Under the pieces are notes generated by a model. That model saw only the letters and a program-made list of their open reading frames with translations, had not been told where the DNA came from and ran no database searches. Made by a program: the position numbers and the translations under genes. 23,392 nucleotides of DNA from a virus, in the IMG/VR virus record IMGVR_UViG_3300028650_000017, positions 1 through 23,392 of that record, one strand, 5' to 3'. The number at the start of each line of letters is the position of its first letter. The stretch's first letter is position 1. This document shows positions 7,096 to 13,502 of this stretch, in pieces.

Positions 7096-7268
7096 CTTAT
7101 TCCTACGAAAAAGTTAAGGGGTTTCGTTACTCATAAGTGCGCAAATTTGTGCCTATAGAATGATTAAATAAAGAGAAAAGCTGTAAAATTAATTAGAAAT
7201 TAAGCATTTTTTTTTCTTTTAAGTCTGAAATATATTATTATATTTGAACAAATTAAAAATAAAATATT
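7096..7268 (+). promoter_or_regulatory. Intergenic region with promoter for the accessory block
   Basis: TATATTTG at 7239-7246 matches the Bacteroidales -7 consensus TAnnTTTG and lies 23 bp before ATG 7269; I see no good -33 TTTG box. A 14-bp near-palindrome, GCGCAAATTTGTGC (7139-7152), and a nine-T run (7207-7215) after a weak AT hairpin are also present. Together they suggest the replication operon ends here and a separate transcript starts. The rest of the gap holds no gene that I can see. Confidence 0.5.
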
Positions 7269-8234
7269 ATGGACACAATGAAAGAAAGTGATAAAATTTT
7301 TGCCAAAGTCGCAGAGTCTGTTGAATGGACAGAAACGCAATCTATTGAGCAAGCAACAGAGCTTCTTAAGAAATTAAGAAATGATACGAATGGGTTAGTT
7401 ATTGTCGATTTTTTAGATTCTGAATGTTATGATTGCATTGGTGGTGTTGAATCTGATAATGGTTTCTTAAAAATCCTATGGAAGGACTTTGGGACAGCAA
7501 ATGGAGAAGGGAAAAAGTGTTCTGAAGGTCTAAGCCTAAACTCTACCTTGATTAAATTCAAGGAATTGAGAATCGAAAAGACTCAAAGATTTCCTGTATT
7601 TATATTGAGAGGTTATGCGCTAAAAGATAAAGAGATAAAAAAATATCTAGAAAAAGATAGTACTGAATTTAAAATATATGACTTTCAAGACAACTTCTCT
7701 AAAATGGTCATGAGGAAAATAAATGGTCTATATGAAACTTATAGATGTTTAAATACACCCATTTTCTCAATGATAATAATTCCGAAAAACGGTAACATCT
7801 CTTCCTCTTCTTCAAAAAAAAGATTATTTTATTACAATCTTTCAGATTCAATTGTAAGATTAAATAAAGTAAAAGGCGAACTTGAAAATGAAGAACTAGT
7901 TGATGCAGACTTAATATGTGAAAAAGCAAACTCTATTCGTAGAATTCTTGAATATCTTCTGAAAGTTGAGTTATGTTACAGATCTAGTAAATTAAATGTA
8001 AAAAAGGATTACTCTATGCTAATGCTTGGGGAATTAACGAGCCTTATAAAGCCATTTATAAACGAAACGATTAACGATTTATTGAGACAAATAGTTGTCT
8101 TGTCAAACGAATTATCTCATGAATCGGGAAAGCCGATTAAACGAGAGACAGTTTTGGCTCTTAGTCAAATGACTATTTTTTATGCAGACCGGCTACAATC
8201 AATAATAAATAGAAACCCATATTATGAAGAATAA
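7269..8234 (+). CDS. Accessory protein with possible HEPN-like C-terminus (321 aa)
   Basis: I do not recognise the whole protein. The N-terminal half (1-170) alternates strands and helices (NGLVIVDFLD at 41-50, RFPVFILRGY at 107-116). The C-terminal ~100 residues are helical with EKANSIRRILEYLLKVEL (218-235) and LLRQIVVLSNELSHESGKPI (271-290). The pattern ANxIRRxLE followed by NxLSHES recalls the helical C-termini of several defence-type ATPases and HEPN-like proteins. A strict RX4-6H motif is not present, and there is no ATPase domain. It has its own promoter, AT-rich codon use, and lies between phage modules, as expected of a cargo gene carried by a prophage. A defence or immunity role is inference only. 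Confidence 0.55.
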   Translation: MDTMKESDKIFAKVAESVEWTETQSIEQATELLKKLRNDTNGLVIVDFLDSECYDCIGGVESDNGFLKILWKDFGTANGEGKKCSEGLSLNSTLIKFKELRIEKTQRFPVFILRGYALKDKEIKKYLEKDSTEFKIYDFQDNFSKMVMRKINGLYETYRCLNTPIFSMIIIPKNGNISSSSSKKRLFYYNLSDSIVRLNKVKGELENEELVDADLICEKANSIRRILEYLLKVELCYRSSKLNVKKDYSMLMLGELTSLIKPFINETINDLLRQIVVLSNELSHESGKPIKRETVLALSQMTIFYADRLQSIINRNPYYEE

Positions 8235-8478
8235 AAATGCGGCGGGTAATACATAGGACTTCGTACCGTAATACGGCATGATATGACGTTTACCTGCTTC
8301 GATGGTTTGCGGCATCTACTAGGCTTTAGCTTTCGTGCTATTGTTACTATCTCATATTGACCGATTAGAATATACAGTAGGGTTGATGTGGAAACTCACA
8401 ATAAGTGATCACGAATTTCTTCAATTAGTAAGACAATATAGAAACGTATTTAGTGAGATAAGTCAAAATTATAAAATT
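8235..8478. other. Gap without a convincing gene
   Basis: 244 bp without a recognisable + strand gene. The left 100 bp are noticeably richer in G+C than the neighbours. They hold a 38-codon minus-strand reading (8315 to 8199) whose first 26 residues look protein-like (QTIEAGKRHIMPYYGTKSYV) before it runs into antisense of the 7269 gene. This may be a remnant of a gene or the edge of an inserted segment. The + frame of the next gene is open from 8335, but its natural start is the signal peptide at 8479. Confidence 0.35.
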
Positions 8479-9318
8479 ATGAATAAGAAAGTTGCACTTT
8501 TTTTTATGTTTAATTTAATTACATTTTTTGTATTCCCTCAAAAAATGGTTGATAATATTAATAGAGACCCAAGGAAAAAGGATTTTGCAAATGTATTTTG
8601 GAACAGAGAATATACACTATTTGATCTATTAACTGACGAGCCTATTTCTCCTGACAAAAATAGATGCTATGATATCTGGTATTCAAGCAATGAAGATCCG
8701 ACGCCACATCATAAGCTTTTTAGCATAGATGAGCTCATTCATTTTTATTTCTATAAATTTAAAAATGAAGGAAATTGCGTGAAGTGGTGTGATAGCAAAA
8801 GTGGTAATGACCATTTATTAGATCCGGATACTTATAAAAAGATACTATTAGAAAAACTTGATATTTATAAAGGATGTTATCAAAGAAAAGATTATATCAA
8901 AATGTCATCCTTTGTTTTGCCCATTTTAATACAAGATATAGGAGGTGTGGATAAATTCGTAGAGCAAATGAAGAATTTACCGCATTTTTTTGAATCAAAA
9001 GGTATGCAAGTTGATATGTCGGCCAGCACATTTGGAGAGCCTGAACAATTTTATAAAAGTGGAAATTCAATAATTTCCCTTGTTTGCACAAAGTTGCCTA
9101 TTTCAATAAATAATCAAAAAGGTTTTATTGAAAGTTCAATAATTTGCTTTTCTAAAGATGAAGGTGCAACATGGTTTTTTATAGAGGGAGACAATGAAGG
9201 TAAAAGCTATATTGCAGCTACTAATCCTGAAATAATTCAAGAGTTAGATGTTCCAATTCCCCAAATAAGAATCAATGGTAAAATATTATACCAAAAAAAT
9301 GGTAGTTGGCAACATTAG
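8479..9318 (+). CDS. Exported protein of unknown function (279 aa)
   Basis: ATG 8479 is chosen because it starts a typical signal peptide, MNKKVALFFMFNLITFFVFP (basic n-region, hydrophobic core, likely cleavage around residues 20-24). The frame is open further upstream, but those codons do not look like signal sequence. The mature part is soluble, with Cys residues at spaced positions and a C-terminal beta-rich region containing SSIICFSKDEGATWFFIEGD. That stretch resembles a pattern I associate with secreted Bacteroidales proteins of unknown function. Export to the periplasm or cell surface suggests a lysogenic-conversion or superinfection-exclusion role; this is inference. The stop is TAG. 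Confidence 0.55.
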   Translation: MNKKVALFFMFNLITFFVFPQKMVDNINRDPRKKDFANVFWNREYTLFDLLTDEPISPDKNRCYDIWYSSNEDPTPHHKLFSIDELIHFYFYKFKNEGNCVKWCDSKSGNDHLLDPDTYKKILLEKLDIYKGCYQRKDYIKMSSFVLPILIQDIGGVDKFVEQMKNLPHFFESKGMQVDMSASTFGEPEQFYKSGNSIISLVCTKLPISINNQKGFIESSIICFSKDEGATWFFIEGDNEGKSYIAATNPEIIQELDVPIPQIRINGKILYQKNGSWQH

Positions 9319-9427
9319 AAGTGTTGCAAGATAAATGCCTTGTTCTAAAAATCTGATAAAAAGGCTTATAACCAATACCATTTGATCTATTCTAAGTTCA
9401 TGATTATGAATTATATGTTAATTTATA

Positions 9428-9435
9428 TATCTTTG
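9428..9435 (+). promoter_or_regulatory. Promoter -7 box (TATCTTTG)
   Basis: TATCTTTG followed by CAG is a good match to the Bacteroidales -7 element and lies 32 bp before the signal-peptide ATG at 9467. No clear -33 TTTG is found. A small inverted repeat, TTCAT-GATT-ATGAA (9397-9410), sits at the expected -33 region and could be an operator. Confidence 0.5.
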
Positions 9436-9466
9436 CAGAGATATTAAAATGCATATAAAAACGTTT

Positions 9467-9868
9467 ATGAAAAAGTTATTATTAACGCTAGCCATTGTGC
9501 TAGCTTCTACTGCGGGTGCGTTTGCACAAACTCCTTACAAAGTATTTTGTGAATTAGTTGGAGAAGGGAATCTTTTTGGCACGAAAGTGAAGATATCCAT
9601 TGACCTTGGTAAGAAAGGTAGTTGGAAAACCTATGAAAGCAAGTTGGTTGATGGAAATGGAAAAGAGATAGAATTCAACTCAATGGTTGATGCTATGGAT
9701 TATATGGGAAAATTGGGATGGGATTTCAATCAAGCTTATGCCATAACTGAAGGTGGAATTTCTAAGCAAAATGTTTACCATTGGCTATTGAGTAAATCAG
9801 TGACGAGTGATGAACAAGTTGGTGAAGGAATTATTACAAAAGAACAATATAAAGAAACCCATAAGTAA
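9467..9868 (+). CDS. Small exported protein (133 aa)
   Basis: Starting at ATG 9467 gives a canonical signal peptide, MKKLLLTLAIVLASTAGAFA followed by QTPYK, with an AFA|Q cleavage site. An ATG six codons upstream (9449) is possible but would only add MHIKTF. The mature protein is about 113 residues and soluble, with a strand-rich first half (YKVFCELVGEGNLFGTKVKI) and an acidic C-terminus. It has its own promoter upstream and a strong terminator 10 bp downstream, so it is a free-standing single-gene unit, typical of a phage moron. It is probably periplasmic. Function unknown. Confidence 0.7.
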   Translation: MKKLLLTLAIVLASTAGAFAQTPYKVFCELVGEGNLFGTKVKISIDLGKKGSWKTYESKLVDGNGKEIEFNSMVDAMDYMGKLGWDFNQAYAITEGGISKQNVYHWLLSKSVTSDEQVGEGIITKEQYKETHK

Positions 9869-9878
9869 TAAGACATAA

Positions 9879-9909
9879 AAAGATTGCTCAAGCTTGAGTA
9901 ATCTTTTTT
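9879..9909 (+). terminator. Rho-independent terminator
   Basis: AAAGATTGCTCAAG (9879-9892) pairs with CTTGAGTAATCTTT (9893-9906) through 14 positions with one G-T pair, followed by a run of T. It closes the single-gene unit at 9467-9868. Confidence 0.8.
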
Positions 9910-9942
9910 ATGTAAAGGAATGAGGGATAAAAATGAATTTGT

Positions 9943-10644
9943 ATGGAAAATAAAACTCAAGAACAGAGCCTTGGAATGAAAATAGCAGGGATAGTGAATC
10001 TCATCACACTTATTGTAGGGATAATATTGCTTTTTACAGATTTGTCAAATATAGGTCTGATATTAATCCTTATTTGTATTTTTGTAGTCATTGTATTTTA
10101 TTTAATAGATTCATCTCAGCTGAAGGAACTTACTAAGAAAAAGGAAGAACTCAAGCAGAAGGAGTATAATGATAATATATTGAATTATACTGAAAAATAT
10201 GGCGATATAACGAAGAAAATAGAAATTGCTGAGAGAGACATTAATAAGCAAATTATAGTTTTCGAATCTTCTCAGAGAATTATCATTCTAGGCAAAGACA
10301 TTCCTTTATCGGATGTTATAAGTTGTGATATTCAAGATAAAACAATCGTCTGTGGAGGGGATTTGGAAAGACACAGGGGCGCGGTAAGTACAATAGGACG
10401 AGCTGCAGTAGGAGGAGTCTTGTTTGGAGGCGTAGGTGCTACTATTGGAGGATTAAGCGGTAAAGAAACATTAGAGAAAAGTCCGGAGACTACTCTTCAT
10501 TTTTATTCCGCATTAATTACAATAAATAGTTTATCTGACCCAGTGATAAAAATAGATCTTAGTCAGAGTGACGATAAGAAAATCGTTGATGAACTATTCA
10601 GCTTAATGAAAGTTATTATTAGGAGGAATGATAATAAAAAATAA
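9943..10644 (+). CDS. Two-TM protein with coiled coil and glycine-rich segment (233 aa)
   Basis: Two transmembrane helices are clear, about residues 13-31 and 36-55, forming an N-terminal hairpin. A charged coiled-coil-like segment follows (58-105; KELTKKKEELKQKEYND). A cytoplasmic beta-rich part contains a glycine-rich stretch at 151-173 (IGRAAVGGVLFGGVGATIGG). That stretch resembles small membrane-associated proteins found in many bacteria, where it often sits beside PH-like or SHOCT-type domains. No enzyme motif is visible. It stands after the terminator at 9879-9909, so it needs its own promoter or read-through. A role in membrane-based immunity or stress is possible but unproven. Confidence 0.6.
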   Translation: MENKTQEQSLGMKIAGIVNLITLIVGIILLFTDLSNIGLILILICIFVVIVFYLIDSSQLKELTKKKEELKQKEYNDNILNYTEKYGDITKKIEIAERDINKQIIVFESSQRIIILGKDIPLSDVISCDIQDKTIVCGGDLERHRGAVSTIGRAAVGGVLFGGVGATIGGLSGKETLEKSPETTLHFYSALITINSLSDPVIKIDLSQSDDKKIVDELFSLMKVIIRRNDNKK

Positions 10645-10690
10645 TCTGATAATAATTTTGTTATCTCAATTATTCTTCCAATATTTGCAG

Positions 10691-10890
10691 TGCTAAATAC
10701 ACTGGATGAATTATCATCTCCGATGAGCGCGGTTCAGCTCAAAGATATTCTTTCGGGCTTTTTTTATGCCTGAAAAATGATACGGCGGTTGCCTATCCTT
10801 AATCTTTTTATTGCTCTTCGGAGGATAATCTGGTGTGTTTAGCGACGGGATATGGCAGCCGTTTTTCTGCCTAAATGCTAAACACATCAG
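10691..10890 (+). ncRNA. Structured leader RNA with two exclusive folds (candidate switch)
   Basis: A long helix can form from 10692-10705 with 10830-10843 (14 pairs, 3 of them G-U), 10710-10715 with 10824-10829 (6 pairs) and 10718-10723 with 10818-10823 (6 pairs). It encloses hairpins TGAGC/GCTCA (10724-10741), TTTCGGGC/GCCTGAAA (10751-10775) and GGC-GGTT-GCC (10784... 10793). The 3' strand of the outer helix, 10830-10843, can instead pair with 10877-10890 (14 pairs, one G-U), ending 3 nt before ATG 10894, with GGCAG/CTGCC (10854-10871) nested inside. The two pairings exclude each other, as in translational riboswitches or attenuators. A promoter-like TTTGCAGTG (10684-10692) lies just upstream. 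Pairings are seen in the sequence; the switch role is inferred. Confidence 0.6.
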
Positions 10891-10893
10891 GTT

Positions 10894-11175
10894 ATGGAAA
10901 TTAAATTATCCATCAACAAACAACCGGCTAATATCTATATTGTCGGTGTTATCAAAAGCTTCATGAATAGTGAAGTCAAATCATTCTCTCGTACTGCCGG
11001 GATCAGTATCACAATCAAAGAATTGCTTGCCACGCTGCAGCTAATCATTATCTTATTTATTTCGTTGGCCATGGTTAATACAATGCATGCGCTCCTGGTC
11101 ATTGCCGGATTCTCACTCATGGTATTCAGCTTTGCTATATTCAAACGTTTTGGGAAGAAAGGATGCATAGCATGA
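10894..11175 (+). CDS. Small membrane protein, first gene of the switch operon (93 aa)
   Basis: A 93-residue protein with a soluble N-terminus (MEIKLSINKQPANIYIVGVI) and two transmembrane helices, about residues 44-62 and 64-84, ending in a basic FKRFGKKGC. It begins 3 nt after the stem that would block its start in one fold of the leader RNA. It ends in ATGA with the next gene, so the operon is translationally coupled. G+C is higher than in the accessory block just upstream, suggesting it belongs to the phage backbone. Function unknown. A holin-like or other membrane role is conceivable from size and topology, but nothing supports it directly. Confidence 0.6.
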   Translation: MEIKLSINKQPANIYIVGVIKSFMNSEVKSFSRTAGISITIKELLATLQLIIILFISLAMVNTMHALLVIAGFSLMVFSFAIFKRFGKKGCIA

Positions 11176-11495
11176 AATATTTTATATACAGTATTGTTGG
11201 ATATGCCAACGTGAACAAAAAGGGGCAGGAACTAAAAGATTATGTTATAGATAAATACAAAAATTGCCTTGTTCCGGACAAGCAATCTTATCAAGAAATT
11301 ATTGCCGATGTGAAACAGAAAACAGATTCTCTTAATAACAAGTATCCCCGGACCAAAAAACTGGTTTTAAAAGAATATCATGACGGCTTCATTGTGAAAC
11401 CAGCGGAGGGTAACGATGAATACATGCTACTTGCCAGCTATCATCAAGTGGAAAAAGAATATGTATCATTAAGCGCGAAAGGAGATAATTTATGA
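11172..11495 (+). CDS. Hypothetical protein, second gene of the switch operon (107 aa)
   Basis: ATG 11172 forms an ATGA overlap with the stop of the upstream gene and is preferred over the in-frame ATG at 11163. The protein is soluble and Lys-rich, starting MKYFIYSIVGYANVNKKGQE, with a helical centre (SYQEIIADVKQKTDSLNNKY) and a beta-rich end (HDGFIVKPAEGNDEYMLLAS). No motif is recognised. It shares an ATGA overlap with the third gene too, so the three products are probably made in fixed ratio and may act together. Confidence 0.6.
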   Translation: MKYFIYSIVGYANVNKKGQELKDYVIDKYKNCLVPDKQSYQEIIADVKQKTDSLNNKYPRTKKLVLKEYHDGFIVKPAEGNDEYMLLASYHQVEKEYVSLSAKGDNL

Positions 11496-11791
11496 CTGTC
11501 AAAATGAATCAGGATGGCAGTGTGGCCATAACTCCTTACGATTGCGCAAATATGGCTATTGTCAATAACGAAGCCGTTGAATTGATAGAACTATTCCAGG
11601 AAGATAATTGCTTGTTTCTTGATGACTTTGCAAATGACTTAGATGGGTATATCTTTGTGGTGATTAATTCTTCTTCTCTTGGGCAAGATGAAAAAGATCG
11701 CCGGCTACACAACTTGATGGATATGAAAAGATTCTTCAAATCGCTAAGCACAAGAGAAGTTGATAGCAATTATTTAGTGCCAATTGTTTAA
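11492..11791 (+). CDS. Hypothetical acidic protein, third gene of the switch operon (99 aa)
   Basis: A 99-residue acidic, soluble protein. It begins with a beta-like TVKMNQDGSVAITPYDCANM, then an acidic helix (NEAVELIELFQEDNCLFLDD) and a C-terminal helix with basic residues (DEKDRRLHNLMDMKRFFKSL). The size, strong negative charge and lack of membrane segments are compatible with a small inhibitor or DNA-mimic type protein, but that is speculation. It overlaps the preceding gene by four bases and is followed 28 bp later by a strong terminator that ends the operon. Confidence 0.6.
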   Translation: MTVKMNQDGSVAITPYDCANMAIVNNEAVELIELFQEDNCLFLDDFANDLDGYIFVVINSSSLGQDEKDRRLHNLMDMKRFFKSLSTREVDSNYLVPIV

Positions 11792-11819
11792 TAAGTAGTT
11801 TTCATTTTTTAGATTTATT

Positions 11820-11852
11820 CCGGGGTGGTATTGTTCCACTCCGGTTTTTTTT
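11820..11852 (+). terminator. Strong Rho-independent terminator
   Basis: CCGGGGTGG (11820-11828) pairs with CCACTCCGG (11836-11844) across a 7-nt loop, with one G-T pair, followed by eight T. It ends the operon that starts at 10894. Confidence 0.9.
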
Positions 11853-11878
11853 GTGTATTCTTCTGTTTTTGAAACATT

Positions 11879-11922
11879 CATGACCGGGAAGTAGAGCAGT
11901 GATGCGATAATTCCCGATCATG
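11879..11922. repeat. 12-bp inverted repeat with 20-bp spacer
   Basis: CATGACCGGGAA (11879-11890) and TTCCCGATCATG (11911-11922) are inverted copies with one mismatch. The repeat starts the gene-free stretch and may be a protein-binding site or a recombination/attachment site; no function can be assigned. Confidence 0.5.
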
Positions 11923-11928
11923 CCGATT

Positions 11929-11984
11929 AAGCAGCTCAATCATTTCTAAAATCATAGTCAACGCAAGTAGCTCAATCATTTCTA
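11929..11984 (+). repeat. 20-bp direct repeat, 36-bp period
   Basis: AAGCAGCTCAATCATTTCTA (11929-11948) recurs as AAGTAGCTCAATCATTTCTA (11965-11984), one mismatch, starts 36 bp apart. Only two copies exist, so it is not a CRISPR array. It may be a binding-site pair belonging to the adjacent origin-like region. Confidence 0.6.
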
Positions 11985-12084
11985 TTTTTAGTACCCACAA
12001 AAAGAAATATAGACCAATCGACCTTGAAAATCCCCCGCACCCCCTAATATTAAAAAAAATAACAAATAGAGCACATCAGTTTCG

Positions 12085-12448
12085 TGAAAAATATTTTTCA
12101 AAACAGCGTCCTACCGTCCTACCATCCTACTTTTTTATTCTTATCCTATTCTCGTAAAAATATTTCGAAACATAACAGACTTATTAGTAGTATATTATAT
12201 ATATTTCTTTTAAAAAATATATATATATCATAGTAGTAGGATGGTAGGACGTGGTAGGACGGTCATTTTTTCAAGGTAGGACGATGTTTTTTTTCCATCT
12301 GTTTGTCATCCTACCAAAAGTAGGTCGGTAGGATGACATTTCTATACTATTGTCTAATATTTTAGACGGTGTTCTTTGTTTATTTTGCTGATTTTTAGTA
12401 ACTTAGTCAAGAATAGATACAGTGGTAGGACGGTAGGTCGGTAGGACG
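12085..12448. other. Octamer-iteron cluster, candidate replication origin
   Basis: This gene-free region holds 13 copies of GTAGGA(C/T)G or its close variant GTAGGTCG. Three run in reverse orientation at 12107-12130, head to tail. Three run forward at 12236-12261, one at 12276-12283, one reverse at 12307-12314, two forward at 12320-12335, and three forward at 12425-12448. The first two groups mirror each other around a 105-bp AT-rich core. A perfect palindrome TGAAAAATATTTTTCA lies at 12085-12100, and TGTCATCCTAC/GTAGGATGACA (12304-12314, 12328-12338) can form a hairpin. Repeated short sites beside an AT-rich element are typical of replication origins bound by an initiator. Regulatory or packaging sites are alternatives. 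Confidence 0.6.
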
Positions 12449-12494
12449 CCTATCTGCACAAAAAGTATTAGTAAAAACTTCATCGCTAAATATT

Positions 12495-12971
12495 ATGATT
12501 ACGAAAATTAACATCAGGCCATATCTGGCTGAGTATATTTATGGGAAATATGGAACATGTGACGAACAATCTGTACAGTTCCCTGATTCATTGGATATAT
12601 ATCATATCATCTATGATTTGTTGGAAAAGCGGCCAGAAGGTGTCAGTCCTGCTGATGACGGTAATCTAGCCATCCATTTACCCCAAAGAAGATTAGGTAA
12701 AAATCCCGAAACCTACAATTTTCTATCTATTCGTGCTAAAAATATCATTGCGGAGCATATCAAGCGTATATTTGACAATGATCTGCATGCCTGCTTTGAG
12801 GAAAATCTCCAGAACGGACGTGATTACGAAAATATCGAAGTCGCTTTCTTGTTTATGAAAAAATATAAGATAAACAGCATCTCGGAAGACGCCCTGTTGA
12901 AAAATTATTATCGCTGGCGCGACGCTGTTCGGAAGAAAAGCAAGCGAAGAAAATATAAACGCGTGGCTTAA
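12495..12971 (+). CDS. Hypothetical phage protein with basic tail (158 aa)
   Basis: A soluble, mostly helical protein of 158 residues starting MITKINIRPYLAEYIYGKYG, with a central SIRAKNIIAEHIKRIFDNDL and a strongly basic C-terminus (RRKYKRVA preceded by KKSK). The basic tail and helical make-up suggest DNA binding. Its start lies 46 bp after the last octamer of the origin-like cluster, so binding to those repeats is an attractive idea. No initiator motif is recognised. From memory similar proteins occur in Bacteroidales phages without assigned function. Confidence 0.6.
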   Translation: MITKINIRPYLAEYIYGKYGTCDEQSVQFPDSLDIYHIIYDLLEKRPEGVSPADDGNLAIHLPQRRLGKNPETYNFLSIRAKNIIAEHIKRIFDNDLHACFEENLQNGRDYENIEVAFLFMKKYKINSISEDALLKNYYRWRDAVRKKSKRRKYKRVA

Positions 12972-13129
12972 TGATGAATATTAATGTTAATTCGGATAAA
13001 TGACGTTAAAAACAGGGGTAAAAAATCACCGACAAAGTGTATGGATTTGTCCCTTTTTATGGGTATTTATGGCGGAAAAACGTCCTATATGTGGAGAACT
13101 TATTGCAAATCAATTAATTATAATAGAAA
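12972..13129. other. Gap before the head genes
   Basis: 158 bp without a convincing gene. A short frame (13000-13200) is open across it but runs into the next gene out of frame and has no protein-like character. It probably holds the promoter of the late operon; I cannot place the box with confidence. Confidence 0.35.
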
Positions 13130-13450
13130 ATGGAGCAATTTTCACAACTGATTCAAGTTATTCCGTTGTCAACCGGCGAATCAATCTCATTGATTGTTGA
13201 CAAATTCTCGTTTGAGCCTACATCAGAAGAAGCATCTCAAGGAACTCTATATGATTGTGCTCTTACATTATATACTACTGATACTATTTCCTCTCCATTT
13301 TCAAAAGGAACCTTCAAGGGAACGGTGTTGCTAAATAATGGAGATGTCGCAATAGGTTCTTCCGATTACCCGGCTCATATCAAAATAGATCCATTATTGA
13401 ATGTTACCAGGATAACCCTCTCATGCAAGCAGCCTAATAGCCCGATCTGA
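13130..13450 (+). CDS. Hypothetical beta-rich protein before the head protease (106 aa)
   Basis: A 106-residue protein rich in beta-type residues and Ser/Thr (QVIPLSTGESISLIVDKFSF, then GTLYDCALTLYTTDTISSPF), with a GTVLLNNGDVAIGSSDYP segment and no membrane span. This composition is typical of small virion components such as decoration or head-completion proteins. It lies 52 bp before the S49 protease and is likely the first gene of the late head operon. Function not recognised; virion association is inferred from composition and position. Confidence 0.55.
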   Translation: MEQFSQLIQVIPLSTGESISLIVDKFSFEPTSEEASQGTLYDCALTLYTTDTISSPFSKGTFKGTVLLNNGDVAIGSSDYPAHIKIDPLLNVTRITLSCKQPNSPI

Positions 13451-13502
13451 CGTACTTTATATAGCTGGTAGTGCTCGTTATCTTTACCAAAAAATAATAA
13501 AG

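Noticed and set aside
10715-10760. Hammerhead ribozyme-like core (CGATGAG ... CAAAG)
   Set aside because: The invariant CUGAUGA and GAAA elements are not matched (CCGATGA and CAAA instead), and no cleavage-site stem fits.
10692-10843. MITE or small insertion element with terminal inverted repeats
   Set aside because: The ends match only when G-U pairs are allowed, there is no target-site duplication, and the 3' end has a second pairing partner; RNA structure explains it better.
11929-12448. CRISPR array
   Set aside because: The octamers are too short and lie in both orientations, and the 20-mer repeat has only two copies; there are no regular spacers and no cas genes.
13000-13200. Possible small gene
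   Set aside because: It starts in the intergenic gap, runs out of frame into the better-supported gene at 13130, and its product has no protein-like features.
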